Source: Bacteroides mediterraneensis | Lineage (GTDB): Bacteria; Bacteroidota; Bacteroidia; Bacteroidales; Bacteroidaceae | Reading direction: 5' to 3' | DNA length: 64,000 nt | NCBI RefSeq assembly: GCF_016900355.1 | Contig: NZ_JACJKA010000002.1 | Span: 1-64,000, forward strand | Part shown: piece by piece, positions 15,572 to 25,298 of the stretch | How positions within the stretch are numbered: the first letter of the stretch is position 1 | Layout: the number at the start of each line of letters is the position of its first letter | Program-made: the position numbers and the translations under genes | Notes under the pieces: generated by a model | Told to the model about the DNA's origin: nothing | Database searches by the model: none | Seen by the model: only the letters and a program-made list of their open reading frames with translations

Positions 15572-16387
15572 TTACGCTCTGTTGATAAGTTCTCTCATAA
15601 TGGTGGTCATGCGAGGCTGTGCGGCGTCGGCTGCCTTCTGCACTTCTTCGTGGGATACTTCCACAATCTTGCCTTCTACGCCTAGGTCGGTGATGACCGA
15701 TACGCCGAACACCTTAATGCCACAGTGGTTGGCCACGATGACTTCCGGTACGGTAGACATACCTACGGCATCTGCGCCCAAGATGCGGAACATCTTGTAT
15801 TCCGACGGGGTTTCAAACGTAGGGCCTTGGGTACCGATGTACACGCCTTGCTGTACCTTGATGCCTTTTTCCTTGGCAATTTCCAGGGCTTTGGCAATCA
15901 GTTCCTTGGAATATGCTTCGCTCATGTCCGGGAAACGCGGTCCGTAGTCGATGTTCTTGCCGCGGAGCGGGTGTTCCGGGAAGAAGTTGATGTGGTCGGT
16001 GATGATCATCAGGTCACCGATTTCAAAGTTCGGGTTCGTGCCTCCTGCGGCGTTTGATACGAACAAGGTCTTGATGCCCAGTTCGCGCATCACGCGCACG
16101 GGGAAAGTCACTTCCTTCATGGAATAGCCTTCATAAAAATGAAAGCGTCCTTGCATAGCCATGATATCTTTGTTGCCCAATTTCCCGAAAATCAGCTTGC
16201 CACTGTGTCCTTCGACGGTAGAAACCGGGAAGTTTGGAATGTCTGCATAGTTGATTTCATACTTGTCGGTGATTTCATGCACCAGACTGCCCAGGCCCGT
16301 ACCCAGGATGATGGCTGTTTCGGGATGAGTGTGCATTTTCGCCTTCAGGAAGGCGGCGGTTTCTTGAATTTTTTCTAACATACTCAA
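15572..16387 (-). CDS. Purine-nucleoside phosphorylase (trimeric, inosine/guanosine type)
   Basis: 271 residues, or 269 from MLEKI. It splits purine nucleosides with phosphate into base and ribose-1-phosphate for salvage. Family signs are AIILGTGLGSL (about 25-35, phosphate-binding), EGHSGKL, GRFHFYEGY (about 81-89), the AAGGTNPNF motif near 113-121, GPTFETPSEY (about 189-198) and VGMSTVPEVI, all typical of the low-molecular-mass trimeric PNP. The first 113 bp are overlapped by the reading frame of lpxK in another phase, so the true starts and stops here deserve attention. The protein itself is intact and strongly family-like. Confidence 0.95.
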   Translation of the reverse strand: MSMLEKIQETAAFLKAKMHTHPETAIILGTGLGSLVHEITDKYEINYADIPNFPVSTVEGHSGKLIFGKLGNKDIMAMQGRFHFYEGYSMKEVTFPVRVMRELGIKTLFVSNAAGGTNPNFEIGDLMIITDHINFFPEHPLRGKNIDYGPRFPDMSEAYSKELIAKALEIAKEKGIKVQQGVYIGTQGPTFETPSEYKMFRILGADAVGMSTVPEVIVANHCGIKVFGVSVITDLGVEGKIVEVSHEEVQKAADAAQPRMTTIMRELINRA

Positions 16388-17438
16388 TAATTTTGGGGTT
16401 AAATACTAGTTCTCCTTTGTGCAGGAACTCCACTTCTATGGGGAGCACATAAATATAGGGTTTCAGTTCGTCATCGAGCTGCGGATGGCCGATGAGCCGC
16501 GAGGCATCCTTTTCGGTGGTCAGGATGAGGCTTTGGGCTTTGGGCAGCCGGTGGAACTGTTGTGCAATCTGTCGCATGTTGGTACCGTCGAAATTGTGGT
16601 GGTCGCCGAAGAGCAGGGGAGTGACCCTGGCGGCATGACGACCCACTTCTTCCAGCAAGGGAGCCGGTGAGGCGATGCCGGTGACCAGCAGCACTTCTTT
16701 TTCTTTCAACGAATCGAGCGACTGTGCAGGGGTATCGGCAAACAGCGGATACAGCTTCCCGTAGGCCAGGGTGGTGAAGCATACTTCCTGACGGGGAAGA
16801 GGTTGGATGCGTTTCCGGATGCGTGCGCAGGCTTCCAGGCTGAGATCGGGCGGACATTTGGTCACCACGAGCAGGTCGGCCCGTCGTTTGCCGCTGGCAG
16901 GTTCCCGCAATCGTCCGGCAGGCAGAAGCTGGTCACATTCCACGGGGCGGTGGTAATCCATCAATAGGATGTTTAGTCCCGGCTGCACGTAGCGATGCTG
17001 GAAGGCATCGTCCAGCAACACGACTTCCGTGTCGGGCACTCCTTTCGGGGCCATCAGTCGGCGGATTCCTTCGCAGCGGTCTCCGTCCACGGCGACACGG
17101 ATGTCGGGAAACTTGCGGGCCATCTGGTAAGGTTCATCCCCGATGTCTTCCATGCGGGAGGAAGGAGAGGCCAGCACGAAGCCTTTCGATTTCCGCTTGT
17201 AGCCCCGGCTCAGCACGGCCAGCCGGAACGACTCGTGCAGCAGGCGGATGAGGTATTCCGTATGAGGTGTTTTCCCGGTGCCGCCTACGGTCAAGTTGCC
17301 GATGCAGATGACGGGCAGCGGAAAGCGTTCCTGCCGGAGCAGGCCCCGGTCGAACAGGAGATTCCGTACCCTCACCCCGATGCCGTAGAGGACACTGAAG
17401 GGCCACAGCCCCCAATATATCTTGCATTGTCTGCTCAT
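16275..17438 (-). CDS. lpxK: Tetraacyldisaccharide 4'-kinase
   Basis: 387 residues. LpxK adds the 4'-phosphate to the lipid A precursor at the inner membrane. It has an N-terminal membrane-associated helix (LWPFSVLYGIGVRVRNLLF), the P-loop GNLTVGGTGKTPHTEYL (47-63) and LLDDAFQHR with the conserved acidic and basic residues (about 140-148). The last ~37 residues, after KIIEYVRKNS, run into the start of the PNP gene in a different frame and look like read-through sequence (RNRRLPEGENAHSSR...), so the functional enzyme probably ends near residue 350. It follows sppA by 12 bp in the same operon. Confidence 0.94.
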   Translation of the reverse strand: MSRQCKIYWGLWPFSVLYGIGVRVRNLLFDRGLLRQERFPLPVICIGNLTVGGTGKTPHTEYLIRLLHESFRLAVLSRGYKRKSKGFVLASPSSRMEDIGDEPYQMARKFPDIRVAVDGDRCEGIRRLMAPKGVPDTEVVLLDDAFQHRYVQPGLNILLMDYHRPVECDQLLPAGRLREPASGKRRADLLVVTKCPPDLSLEACARIRKRIQPLPRQEVCFTTLAYGKLYPLFADTPAQSLDSLKEKEVLLVTGIASPAPLLEEVGRHAARVTPLLFGDHHNFDGTNMRQIAQQFHRLPKAQSLILTTEKDASRLIGHPQLDDELKPYIYVLPIEVEFLHKGELVFNPKIIEYVRKNSRNRRLPEGENAHSSRNSHHPGYGPGQSGA

Positions 17439-17450
17439 GAATCTGTCACT

Positions 17451-19211
17451 TTATTGGATGTGCAGGTCGAACGGCAGACGGGCTTGCAGACGGTCGGCCT
17501 GTTGGATGTGGCGTATCCAGTCGAAGCCGCGGTAATACTCCCCGAAAGTTTCCTGCAATTCACTGTGAATGTAGCGGTCGGCACGGGTGTTCAGCAGTTC
17601 CGTCAGGAAATCCTGTTTGCCCGGATAACTTTTCAGCTTGTAGTCTTTCACCTTGCCCAGTTGGGCTGCCAGTTGGATGGCAGTGTCCAGTCCGCCCAGT
17701 TCGTCTACCAGTTTCAGTTCCTTAGCCATGCTGCCGGTCCATACACGACCTTCTGCAATCTTATAAAGCTCTTCCAGTGGAATGTTTCGCCCTTCGGCAC
17801 AGCGTTTGGTAAACAGGGCATATCCTTGGTTCACCATCTGCTGCATCAGGGCCGATTCTTCTGCATTGAGCGGACGGCCCATACTGCCCATGTCGGCCAT
17901 CTTATGGGTTTTGACTCCGTCAAAGTGGAGTCCTAATTTGTCGTTCAATAACTCAGAGACATCGGGCACCATGCCGAAGATTCCGATGGACCCGGTCAGT
18001 GTGGTCGGTTCTGCAACAATCTTGTTGGCGGCACACGAGATGTAGTAACCGCCGGAAGCGGCATAGTCACCCATGGAGACTACGACCGGTTTTTCTGCTT
18101 TCAGCAGGCTGACCTCCCGCCAGATTTGTTCCGATCCGTAAGCGCTTCCACCCGGAGAGTTCACGCGGAATACCACGGCTTTCACGTGCTTGTCGTTGCG
18201 CAAGTCGCGCAGGTCTTTAGTTACTTTCTCGGAATTGATGCCTTCATCGTATGATGAGCTGTTGTCGATTTCTCCGTAAGCATAATATACTGCTATCACA
18301 TCGCGGGTTTTGCTTGTCGGAGTAGCCGACTTGACGCGGGTCATTTCGTCGAGGTTTAGGGTCTGGAGATTTTCATCCTCTGATAGTCCGGTAAGCGATT
18401 TCAAGTAGCTGAGCACCTCGTCTTGGTACATCAGCGTGTCGGCCAGTCCGCAGCGCACATAGGTTTCTGCCGGTTGGAAATCCATATTTCGATCGGCTAG
18501 TAGGTTCAGGGAGTCAGTCGACAGATGGCGTGATGCAGCCACGTCATTCACAAGGCTCTTCCAGGTAGATTCCAGAAAAGCCAGCGTCTGTTCCCGGTTG
18601 GCCGGACTCATCTCGGTACTGATCATCGGTTCTACGGCCGATTTATAAGTTCCTACGCGGAAGATTTGCATTTTCACACCGATTTTGGCAAGGAAGTCTT
18701 TCAGAAACATCGTTTCGCTGGCCAGACCGTGCCAAGACAGACTTCCCGAGGGATTGACGATGACCTTGTCGGCCACACTGGCCAGGTAGTAACCGCCTTG
18801 AGTATAGGAATCGGCGTAGGCTACCAGGAATTTGCCGCTTTTCTTGAAATCAGTCAGTGCACGATGGATGGCTTGCAAGGAAGCGGCCGGACAGCTGAAT
18901 GCGCCCGTGTGTAAGTAGATACCTTTGATAAGATTGTTCTCTTTGGCTTTCTGGATAGCACTCAGAATATCTTCCAGCCCGTAAGTGGAAATCTGGTCTT
19001 CAAAGAACTGGTCGATAGGACTGGGTTGGTACCGTTCTTGTATGGTTCCTTTCAGCTCGAGGGTAAAGACAGAATTGGCTGGGACAATGGTCTCTGGGTC
19101 GGAGGAGGCCATGATTCCTGCCAGTATGCTTACTCCCAGGATAATAAAGATGAACCCGCAAATCAGCACACCCGTGATAGTGGCCAGGGTGCTTCGAAGA
19201 AATTCTTTCAT
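17451..19211 (-). CDS. sppA: Signal peptide peptidase SppA (67-kDa type)
   Basis: 586 residues, the long two-repeat form. One N-terminal membrane anchor (about 10-34) is followed by two peptidase S49 domains. K190 (VGTYKSAVEP) and S386 (GDYAASGGYY) are the Lys/Ser catalytic pair split between the repeats, as in E. coli SppA. The enzyme degrades cleaved signal peptides in the membrane. It is the first gene of a four-gene leftward operon with lpxK, PNP and thiL and has a good promoter at 19237-19266. Confidence 0.95.
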   Translation of the reverse strand: MKEFLRSTLATITGVLICGFIFIILGVSILAGIMASSDPETIVPANSVFTLELKGTIQERYQPSPIDQFFEDQISTYGLEDILSAIQKAKENNLIKGIYLHTGAFSCPAASLQAIHRALTDFKKSGKFLVAYADSYTQGGYYLASVADKVIVNPSGSLSWHGLASETMFLKDFLAKIGVKMQIFRVGTYKSAVEPMISTEMSPANREQTLAFLESTWKSLVNDVAASRHLSTDSLNLLADRNMDFQPAETYVRCGLADTLMYQDEVLSYLKSLTGLSEDENLQTLNLDEMTRVKSATPTSKTRDVIAVYYAYGEIDNSSSYDEGINSEKVTKDLRDLRNDKHVKAVVFRVNSPGGSAYGSEQIWREVSLLKAEKPVVVSMGDYAASGGYYISCAANKIVAEPTTLTGSIGIFGMVPDVSELLNDKLGLHFDGVKTHKMADMGSMGRPLNAEESALMQQMVNQGYALFTKRCAEGRNIPLEELYKIAEGRVWTGSMAKELKLVDELGGLDTAIQLAAQLGKVKDYKLKSYPGKQDFLTELLNTRADRYIHSELQETFGEYYRGFDWIRHIQQADRLQARLPFDLHIQ

Positions 19212-19236
19212 GATAGGTCGTTTTAGGATTGATAAA

Positions 19237-19266
19237 CAAAGTTATTCTTTTTGCCTGAAAAAACAA
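19237..19266 (-). promoter_or_regulatory. Promoter of the sppA operon
   Basis: On the minus strand TTTG (19263-19266), 18 bp, then TAACTTTG (19237-19244), ending 25 bp upstream of the sppA ATG. Confidence 0.7.
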
Positions 19267-19487
19267 AGATGCAACTGCTTAAATTGAGGGTTTCATCTTT
19301 TTAGAGGGAAGGTAGCGCAGGAGCAAAGCGAATCATTAATATATAAAAGGAGAAAATGGGAAGTTGTGCTGATACTTTTCTGTAACTTGTCTGGGATTGT
19401 TGATAATCTACTGATAGATAGCTGCTTGACCCTATTTGTATTGTTTGAGGATTTGCGCTGTCTGGAGGAGAAAATAAGACTTGGAAA

Positions 19488-19591
19488 AAACGCACTTACG
19501 TTTGAACTAAAACTCTTTTGCGTTTTGTCTCAAACGCACTTGCGTTTAGAATAAAACGCCTTTACGTTTTACTTGAAACGCAAGGACGTTT
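19488..19591. repeat. Five 16-bp palindromes at exact 22-bp spacing upstream of korA
   Basis: Units begin at 19488, 19510, 19532, 19554 and 19576, so the period is exactly 22 bp. Each is a variant of AAACGC-n4-GCGTTT (best unit AAACGCACTTGCGTTT at 19532-19547), separated by unrelated 6-bp spacers. Spacing of two helical turns puts all dyads on the same DNA face, as expected for cooperative binding of a dimeric protein. The array ends 101 bp before the korA ATG. Between 19267 and 19487 I saw nothing else. It could be a regulator array for korAB or a mobile or structural palindrome cluster; no protein can be named. Confidence 0.85.
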
Positions 19592-19692
19592 TTTTCAAAG
19601 TACTCTAAAATAACTTCCGATTTATTTTGATTTTTTCTGGAACTTCGCCATTTTTGCTAAAATTGATTTTGTGAACTTTAAATAAATACGAT

Positions 19693-21540
19693 ATGGCAGA
19701 AGGAATGATTGTCAAGGAGCTGGACGATGTGGTTGTCCGTTTTTCGGGTGACTCCGGCGACGGCATGCAGTTGGCCGGTAATATGTTTTCGAATATTTCG
19801 GCGACTGAAGGAAATGATATCAGTACATTCCCGGACTACCCGGCCGACATTCGCGCCCCGCAAGGCTCATTGACAGGGGTTTCCGGCTTCCAGGTACACA
19901 TCGGTTCCGGAAAGGTGTACACTCCGGGCGACAAGTGCGACGTGCTGGTGGCCATGAATCCGGCAGCGTTGAAAACACAATATAAGTTCTGCAAACCGCA
20001 GGCAGTGATTATTATTGATTCCGATTCGTTTACCAAACGCGACCTGGAAAAGGCAAAATTTTCGCTCGAGAATCCGTTCTCTGAACTGGGCATCAAGAAC
20101 GAGGTGATATCGGCTTCCATCACGACCATGTGCAAGGAAAGTCTGAAAGACAGTGGACTGGACAACAAGTCCATCCTGCGTACCAAGAATATGTTTGCCT
20201 TAGGGTTGGTGTGCTGGCTGTTCCATCGCGATATTGCGGTAGGCGAGAAAATCCTGCGCGAGAAATTTGCCAAGAAACCTGAAATCGCCGAAGCCAACGT
20301 GAAGGTGTTGTACGACGGCTACCACTTTGGTGAAAATACCCATGCATCGGTCTCCATCAGTTACACGGTGCCGAGTAAGGCACAGAAACAGCCGGGACGT
20401 TATATGGACATCAACGGCAACAAGGCCACGGCCTATGGGTTAATGGCGGCAGCCGAGAAGGCAGGCTTGCAGCTCTATTTAGGTTCTTATCCGATAACCC
20501 CGGCTACGGACATCCTTCACGAATTGGCAAAGCACAAATCGTTGGGTGTAAAGACTGTGCAGTGTGAGGATGAGATTGCCGGATGTGCTTCTGCTGTGGG
20601 GGCTTCGTTTGCTGGCGCTTTGGCTGTGACCACGACCTCCGGACCGGGTATCTGCCTGAAGAGTGAGGCCATGAACCTGGCGGTGATTACGGAACTGCCG
20701 TTGGTAATTGTGGACGTGCAGCGTGGCGGACCTTCCACCGGACTGCCGACGAAATCGGAACAGACCGACTTGCTGCAGGTTTTGTTCGGGCGTAACGGTG
20801 AAAGTCCGATGCCCGTTATCGCGGCTTCTTCACCGACCGACTGTTTTGATGCGGCTTATTGGGCTTGCAAGATTGCCTTGGAGCACATGACACCGGTGGT
20901 ACTGCTGACTGATGCGTATATTGCCAACGGTTCGGCGGCATGGCGTCTGCCCGACCTGAAAGATTATCCTTTCATCTGTCCGCCTTATGTGAAACCGGAA
21001 ATGGCAGATTCTTGGACACCGTTCCAACGTGATCCGAAGACGGGAGTACGCTACTGGGCGACTCCGGGCATGCCGGGCTTCATGCACCGCATCGGCGGAC
21101 TGGAGAAAAGTAACGAAACCGGGGCTATCTCTACTGAACCGGAGAATCATTTCCTGATGACCAAACTGCGTGCCGAGAAGGTGGAAAAGATTGCCGATTC
21201 GCTTCCTCCGCTTGCCGTAGAGGGCAATCCGGATGCGGATTTGCTGATTGTGGGATTCGGTGGAACTTACGGACACCTACATTCCGCTATGGACCAGTTG
21301 AATGCCATGGGTAAGAAAACGGCACTGGCACATTTTCGTGTGATTAATCCGTTGCCGAAAAATACGGCAGAAGTGCTGCGGAAGTACAAGACCATCGTGG
21401 TGGCCGAGCAAAACATGGGACAGCTGGCAGGCTATCTCCGCATGAAAGTAGAGGGTATTCACCTGCATCAGTTCAACCAGGTGAAAGGCCAGCCGTTCGT
21501 CGTGAAGGAACTGGTAGAGGCGTTCAGCCAACTTTTTTAA
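19693..21540 (+). CDS. korA: 2-oxoacid:ferredoxin oxidoreductase, fused gamma-alpha subunit (KorA)
   Basis: 615 residues. The N-terminal ~190 form the gamma domain (VVRFSGDSGDGMQLAGNMF near 11-29); the rest is the alpha (pyrimidine-binding) domain with YPITPATDILHELAKH, CEDEIAGCASAVGASFAGA, TTTSGPGICLK and RGGPSTGLPTKSEQTDL. With KorB it converts 2-oxoglutarate (or a related 2-oxoacid) and CoA to acyl-CoA, CO2 and reduced ferredoxin, or runs in reverse. It needs thiamine diphosphate. Substrate choice between 2-oxoglutarate and branched acids cannot be fixed here. It is followed 33 bp later by korB. Confidence 0.94.
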   Translation: MAEGMIVKELDDVVVRFSGDSGDGMQLAGNMFSNISATEGNDISTFPDYPADIRAPQGSLTGVSGFQVHIGSGKVYTPGDKCDVLVAMNPAALKTQYKFCKPQAVIIIDSDSFTKRDLEKAKFSLENPFSELGIKNEVISASITTMCKESLKDSGLDNKSILRTKNMFALGLVCWLFHRDIAVGEKILREKFAKKPEIAEANVKVLYDGYHFGENTHASVSISYTVPSKAQKQPGRYMDINGNKATAYGLMAAAEKAGLQLYLGSYPITPATDILHELAKHKSLGVKTVQCEDEIAGCASAVGASFAGALAVTTTSGPGICLKSEAMNLAVITELPLVIVDVQRGGPSTGLPTKSEQTDLLQVLFGRNGESPMPVIAASSPTDCFDAAYWACKIALEHMTPVVLLTDAYIANGSAAWRLPDLKDYPFICPPYVKPEMADSWTPFQRDPKTGVRYWATPGMPGFMHRIGGLEKSNETGAISTEPENHFLMTKLRAEKVEKIADSLPPLAVEGNPDADLLIVGFGGTYGHLHSAMDQLNAMGKKTALAHFRVINPLPKNTAEVLRKYKTIVVAEQNMGQLAGYLRMKVEGIHLHQFNQVKGQPFVVKELVEAFSQLF

Positions 21541-21573
21541 TGATTCATCAATAAATGTTCTGGAGGAATAATC

Positions 21574-22584
21574 ATGAGTGAAACAAAATATACGGCAGCA
21601 GATTACAAGTTCGGACAACCTCGCTGGTGTCCGGGTTGCGGCGACCACGCTTTCTTGAACTCTTTTCACAAGGCCCTGGCCGAACTGGGGGTGCCACCCC
21701 ATGAAATTGCGGTGATCTCCGGTATCGGATGTTCTTCGCGTTTACCTTATTACATGAATACGTACGGCATGCACACCATTCACGGGCGTGCGGCGGCCAT
21801 TGCTACGGGAGCTAAAGTAGCCAATCCGAACTTGACCATCTGGCAGATTTCCGGTGACGGTGACGGACTGGCTATCGGGGGTAACCATTTTATCCACGCC
21901 ATCCGCCGTAATGTAGATATCAATATTGTGTTGTTGAACAACCGCATCTACGGACTGACCAAAGGACAATATTCGCCGACTTCGGCCCGTGGTTTCGTGA
22001 GCAAATCTTCCCCTTACGGGACAGTGGAAGATCCTTTCCGTCCGGCAGAACTGTGCTTCGGAGCCCGTGGACGTTTCTTTGCCCGTTGTGCGGCAGTCGA
22101 CGGCGGTCCTTCCATCGAAGTGCTGAAAGCTGCAGCCCGTCACAAAGGTACGTCGGTGGTGGAAGTGTTGCAGAATTGTGTCATCTTTAACGATGGTACG
22201 CATAATGCCGTGGCCAAGAAGGAAGACCGTGAACGCAATGCCATCTACCTGGAGCATGGCAAGCCGATGTTGTTTGGCCCGAACAAGGAATACGGGCTGA
22301 TGCAGGAAGGCTTTGGCCTGAAGGTGGTGAAGCTGGGAGAAAATGGGGTGACCGAGAAAGACATTCTGGTACATGATGCCCATTGTGAGGACCACACCCT
22401 GCAGTTGAAGCTGGCCCTGATGGAAGGTCCGGACTTCCCGATAGCCTTGGGAGTAATCCGCGACGTGGAGGCACCGACCTACGATGCCGCAGTGGAGGCC
22501 CAGATAGAAGAGGTTTCAGCCAAGAAAAAATACCACACGTTTGCCGAGTTGCTCGAAACGAACGATACGTGGGAGATTAAATAA
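21574..22584 (+). CDS. korB: 2-oxoacid:ferredoxin oxidoreductase beta subunit (KorB)
   Basis: 336 residues. It carries the thiamine-diphosphate domain: RWCPGCGDHAFL (14-25, cysteines for Fe-S binding), GIGCSSRLPYYMNTYGMHTIHGR, GDGDGLAIGGNHF and NNRIYGLTKGQYSPTS with the ThDP/Mg-binding residues. The length and GQYSPTS signature match KorB/PorB-like betas. It works with the fused KorA; both genes are intact and end at a strong terminator. Confidence 0.95.
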   Translation: MSETKYTAADYKFGQPRWCPGCGDHAFLNSFHKALAELGVPPHEIAVISGIGCSSRLPYYMNTYGMHTIHGRAAAIATGAKVANPNLTIWQISGDGDGLAIGGNHFIHAIRRNVDINIVLLNNRIYGLTKGQYSPTSARGFVSKSSPYGTVEDPFRPAELCFGARGRFFARCAAVDGGPSIEVLKAAARHKGTSVVEVLQNCVIFNDGTHNAVAKKEDRERNAIYLEHGKPMLFGPNKEYGLMQEGFGLKVVKLGENGVTEKDILVHDAHCEDHTLQLKLALMEGPDFPIALGVIRDVEAPTYDAAVEAQIEEVSAKKKYHTFAELLETNDTWEIK

Positions 22585-22601
22585 ACGAGACAAGATAAAA
22601 G

Positions 22602-22632
22602 GAGCCGGTGTTTTTTCATCCGGCTCTTTTTC
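22602..22632 (+). terminator. Terminator of korAB
   Basis: GAGCCGG (22602-22608) and CCGGCTC (22620-22626) form a stem followed by TTTTTCTTTTTG. Confidence 0.85.
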
Positions 22633-22775
22633 TTTTTGTTTTAATAATAAAGTGGTAATTAAAATTTTACCTTTCTGGTATCATTCTGTTTAGGCGTATG
22701 CAGATTGGAAAGGGTGGAAGAAAATCTGGATAAGGAAATAGAATGCGATTCTTAATTTTACCTATATAAAAATCG

Positions 22776-25127
22776 ATGTTAAACCTAATGTATATGTTTC
22801 GAAAAATCTATCTTTATCTGCTTGCCGGGTTGCTGTCTTCTCCGGCATTTTCTCAGAGTGTAGTGGATTATGTCAACCCAATTATCGGTACCAATGGGAT
22901 GGGGCATACCTTTCCAGGTGCTTGCGTTCCTTTTGGTTTGGTACAGCTTAGTCCGGATACAGATACAATTCCTCATAGTGTGAACGGGGTGTATCAGACA
23001 GATGCTTATAAATATTGTGCAGGCTATCAGTATTCCGATTCAACGATTGTGGGATTTAGTCATACGCATTTAAGTGGTACAGGACATTCTGACCTGGGGG
23101 ATGTGTTGATAATGCCCACGACGGGAGACTTGAAACTGAATCCGGGGCGTGCTACTCATCCGGATGAAGGGTATCGTTCGCGTTACAGCCATGATACAGA
23201 ACATACTGCTGCCGGATATTATGAGGTGACTCTTAAGGACTATAATATAAAGGTTCAGCTGACAGCCACTCCACGGGTCGGAGTGCATAAATATACTTAT
23301 CCATCCAAAGAAGGACGAATTATTCTCGATTTAAACCATAGTATTTACAATTACGATGGAAAGGTGCTTTGGAGTAACCTGAGAGTCGAGAATGATACAT
23401 TGTTGACCGGGTATCGGATAACCGATGGATGGGCTCGGACAAATTATACTTATTTCGCGATTTCTTTTTCACAACCGATAAAAGATTATGGGTATGTGGA
23501 TAAAAAGAAACCGGACTATATCGGGTTTTGGAGGCGATTTGCGCTGGAGCGTAATTTCCCGGAAATAACGGGGCGGTCTATTGTGTCGTATTTTAATTTT
23601 GATACGTCGGTCAATAAGGAACTGGTGATAAAGGTGGCTCTTTCACCCGTGAGTACGGAAGGGGCTTTGAAGAATCTGCGGGCAGAAGCTGAAGGGAAAA
23701 CTTTTGAACAAGTGGCGGATGAAGCCTCCAAGTTATGGAACCAGAAATTGAATTTGTTTGAAATAGAAGGGACTGAAGACCAGAAGTCCATGTTCTACAC
23801 ATCGTTGTATCATACGATGATTAATCCTTCTGTGTATATGGATGTAGACAGACTTTATCGGGGGTTGGACCATAACATTCACAAGGCGGAAGGTTTTACC
23901 AATTATACCATTTTTTCTTTGTGGGACACTTATCGGGCAGAGCATCCTTTCTTGAACCTGGCTTTTCCGCAACAGAGTAATGATATGGTAAAATCCATGA
24001 TTTACCACCAACAGCAAAGTGTGCATAAGATGTTACCGGTATGGAGCCTGATGGGAAATGAAAACTGGTGTATGAGTGGATACCATGCCGTGTCTGTTTT
24101 GGCGGATGCGATAGCTAAAAATGTATTTACCGGTCAAAAAGAATCTGCATTACAGGCCATGGTGGAAACGTCGAATGTGGATTATTATGACCATCTGGGT
24201 GAGTATAAAAAGTTGGGCTATATTCCTTTTGAAGAAAGTAGTACGGCTGTTTCTTCTACCTTGGAATTTGCTTATGATGACTGGACCATTTATCAGACCG
24301 CTTTACGACTGGGAAATAAAGAAATAGCCAATCAGTATTATCAACGGGCTCTGAATTATCGTAATGTATTCGATAAATCGTGTGGATTTGCTTGTCCACG
24401 CTATGCTGACGGAAGCTTTAAGAAGGATTTTGATCCTTTACAGACACATGGTGAAGGGTTCATTGAAGGAAACTCATGGAATTTTTCATTCCATGTTCCT
24501 TATGATGTATATGGTATGATGGATTTGATGGGAGGTGAGAAAGTCTTTTTAAACCGTTTGGATAAGTTGTTTGAAATGCATCTTCCGAAAAAATATTATG
24601 AAAAGAATGAAGATATTACGGAAGAAGGATTGATAGGTGGTTATGTGCATGGAAATGAACCGAGTCATCATATCCCTTACTTGTATGCCTGGACTTCACA
24701 GCCTTGGAAAACACAATATTGGACTAGAGAGATTATAGACCGAATGTATCGGAATGATATAAATGGTTTGGGAGGAAATGATGATTGCGGGCAGATGTCA
24801 GCTTGGTATATGTTTACGGTTATGGGATTTTATCCTGTGTGTCCGGGAACTGATCAGTATGTATTGGGAGCTCCTTATTTTTCGTATCTCAAGTTGAACT
24901 TGCCCAATGGGAATGTACTGGAAATCAAAGCTCCGGGAGTAGATGATACACGCCGCTATGTACAATCGCTTACCATTAACGGGAAAAAATACGAGAAACT
25001 GTATGTGACGCATGCCGACCTGATGAAAGGGTGTGTGTGGGAATTTAAGATGGGTGCCTCTCCCGACAAAAAAAGAGGCTTGAAAGCAGAAGATAAACCT
25101 TATTCACTTACAAGCAGAAGCAAATAA
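22776..25127 (+). CDS. Glycoside hydrolase family 92 alpha-mannosidase, exported
   Basis: 783 residues from MLNLMYMFRK; inner ATGs (MYMFRK, MFRK) are equally possible starts. A signal peptide (IYLYLLAGLLSSPAFSQ) leads to the GH92 N-domain (VDYVNPIIGTNGMGHTFPGACVPFGLVQLSPDT). The catalytic (alpha/alpha)6 barrel includes SLWDTYRAEHPFLNL, GEYKKLGYIP, EGNSWNFSFHVPYD, GYVHGNEPSHHIPYLY and GNDDCGQMSAWYMF, the GH92 signature. Such exo-mannosidases trim alpha-1,2- (or other) mannosyl residues of host or yeast glycans in the periplasm. It stands alone, without susCD or regulator genes beside it, and its codons look more A+T-rich than its neighbours'. Confidence 0.95.
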   Translation: MLNLMYMFRKIYLYLLAGLLSSPAFSQSVVDYVNPIIGTNGMGHTFPGACVPFGLVQLSPDTDTIPHSVNGVYQTDAYKYCAGYQYSDSTIVGFSHTHLSGTGHSDLGDVLIMPTTGDLKLNPGRATHPDEGYRSRYSHDTEHTAAGYYEVTLKDYNIKVQLTATPRVGVHKYTYPSKEGRIILDLNHSIYNYDGKVLWSNLRVENDTLLTGYRITDGWARTNYTYFAISFSQPIKDYGYVDKKKPDYIGFWRRFALERNFPEITGRSIVSYFNFDTSVNKELVIKVALSPVSTEGALKNLRAEAEGKTFEQVADEASKLWNQKLNLFEIEGTEDQKSMFYTSLYHTMINPSVYMDVDRLYRGLDHNIHKAEGFTNYTIFSLWDTYRAEHPFLNLAFPQQSNDMVKSMIYHQQQSVHKMLPVWSLMGNENWCMSGYHAVSVLADAIAKNVFTGQKESALQAMVETSNVDYYDHLGEYKKLGYIPFEESSTAVSSTLEFAYDDWTIYQTALRLGNKEIANQYYQRALNYRNVFDKSCGFACPRYADGSFKKDFDPLQTHGEGFIEGNSWNFSFHVPYDVYGMMDLMGGEKVFLNRLDKLFEMHLPKKYYEKNEDITEEGLIGGYVHGNEPSHHIPYLYAWTSQPWKTQYWTREIIDRMYRNDINGLGGNDDCGQMSAWYMFTVMGFYPVCPGTDQYVLGAPYFSYLKLNLPNGNVLEIKAPGVDDTRRYVQSLTINGKKYEKLYVTHADLMKGCVWEFKMGASPDKKRGLKAEDKPYSLTSRSK

Positions 25128-25298
25128 ATCATGAAAGTATCCTTGTGTGATTCTCCGTCGGATAGCATTGTTTGGTAGATACTATTCATTATTCGTTGCA
25201 AGATATAGAATGTGATATAAAAGCAACATTTGAGTGAACTTCAGGGCAATCCTGTAATAGCTAAACAGCAAAATCCGGGATATTGATTACGATAGTGT

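Noticed and set aside
19488..19591. Regular repeats as a CRISPR array
   Set aside because: Units are 16 bp and palindromic with 6-bp spacers; CRISPR spacers are about 30 bp and no cas genes are near.
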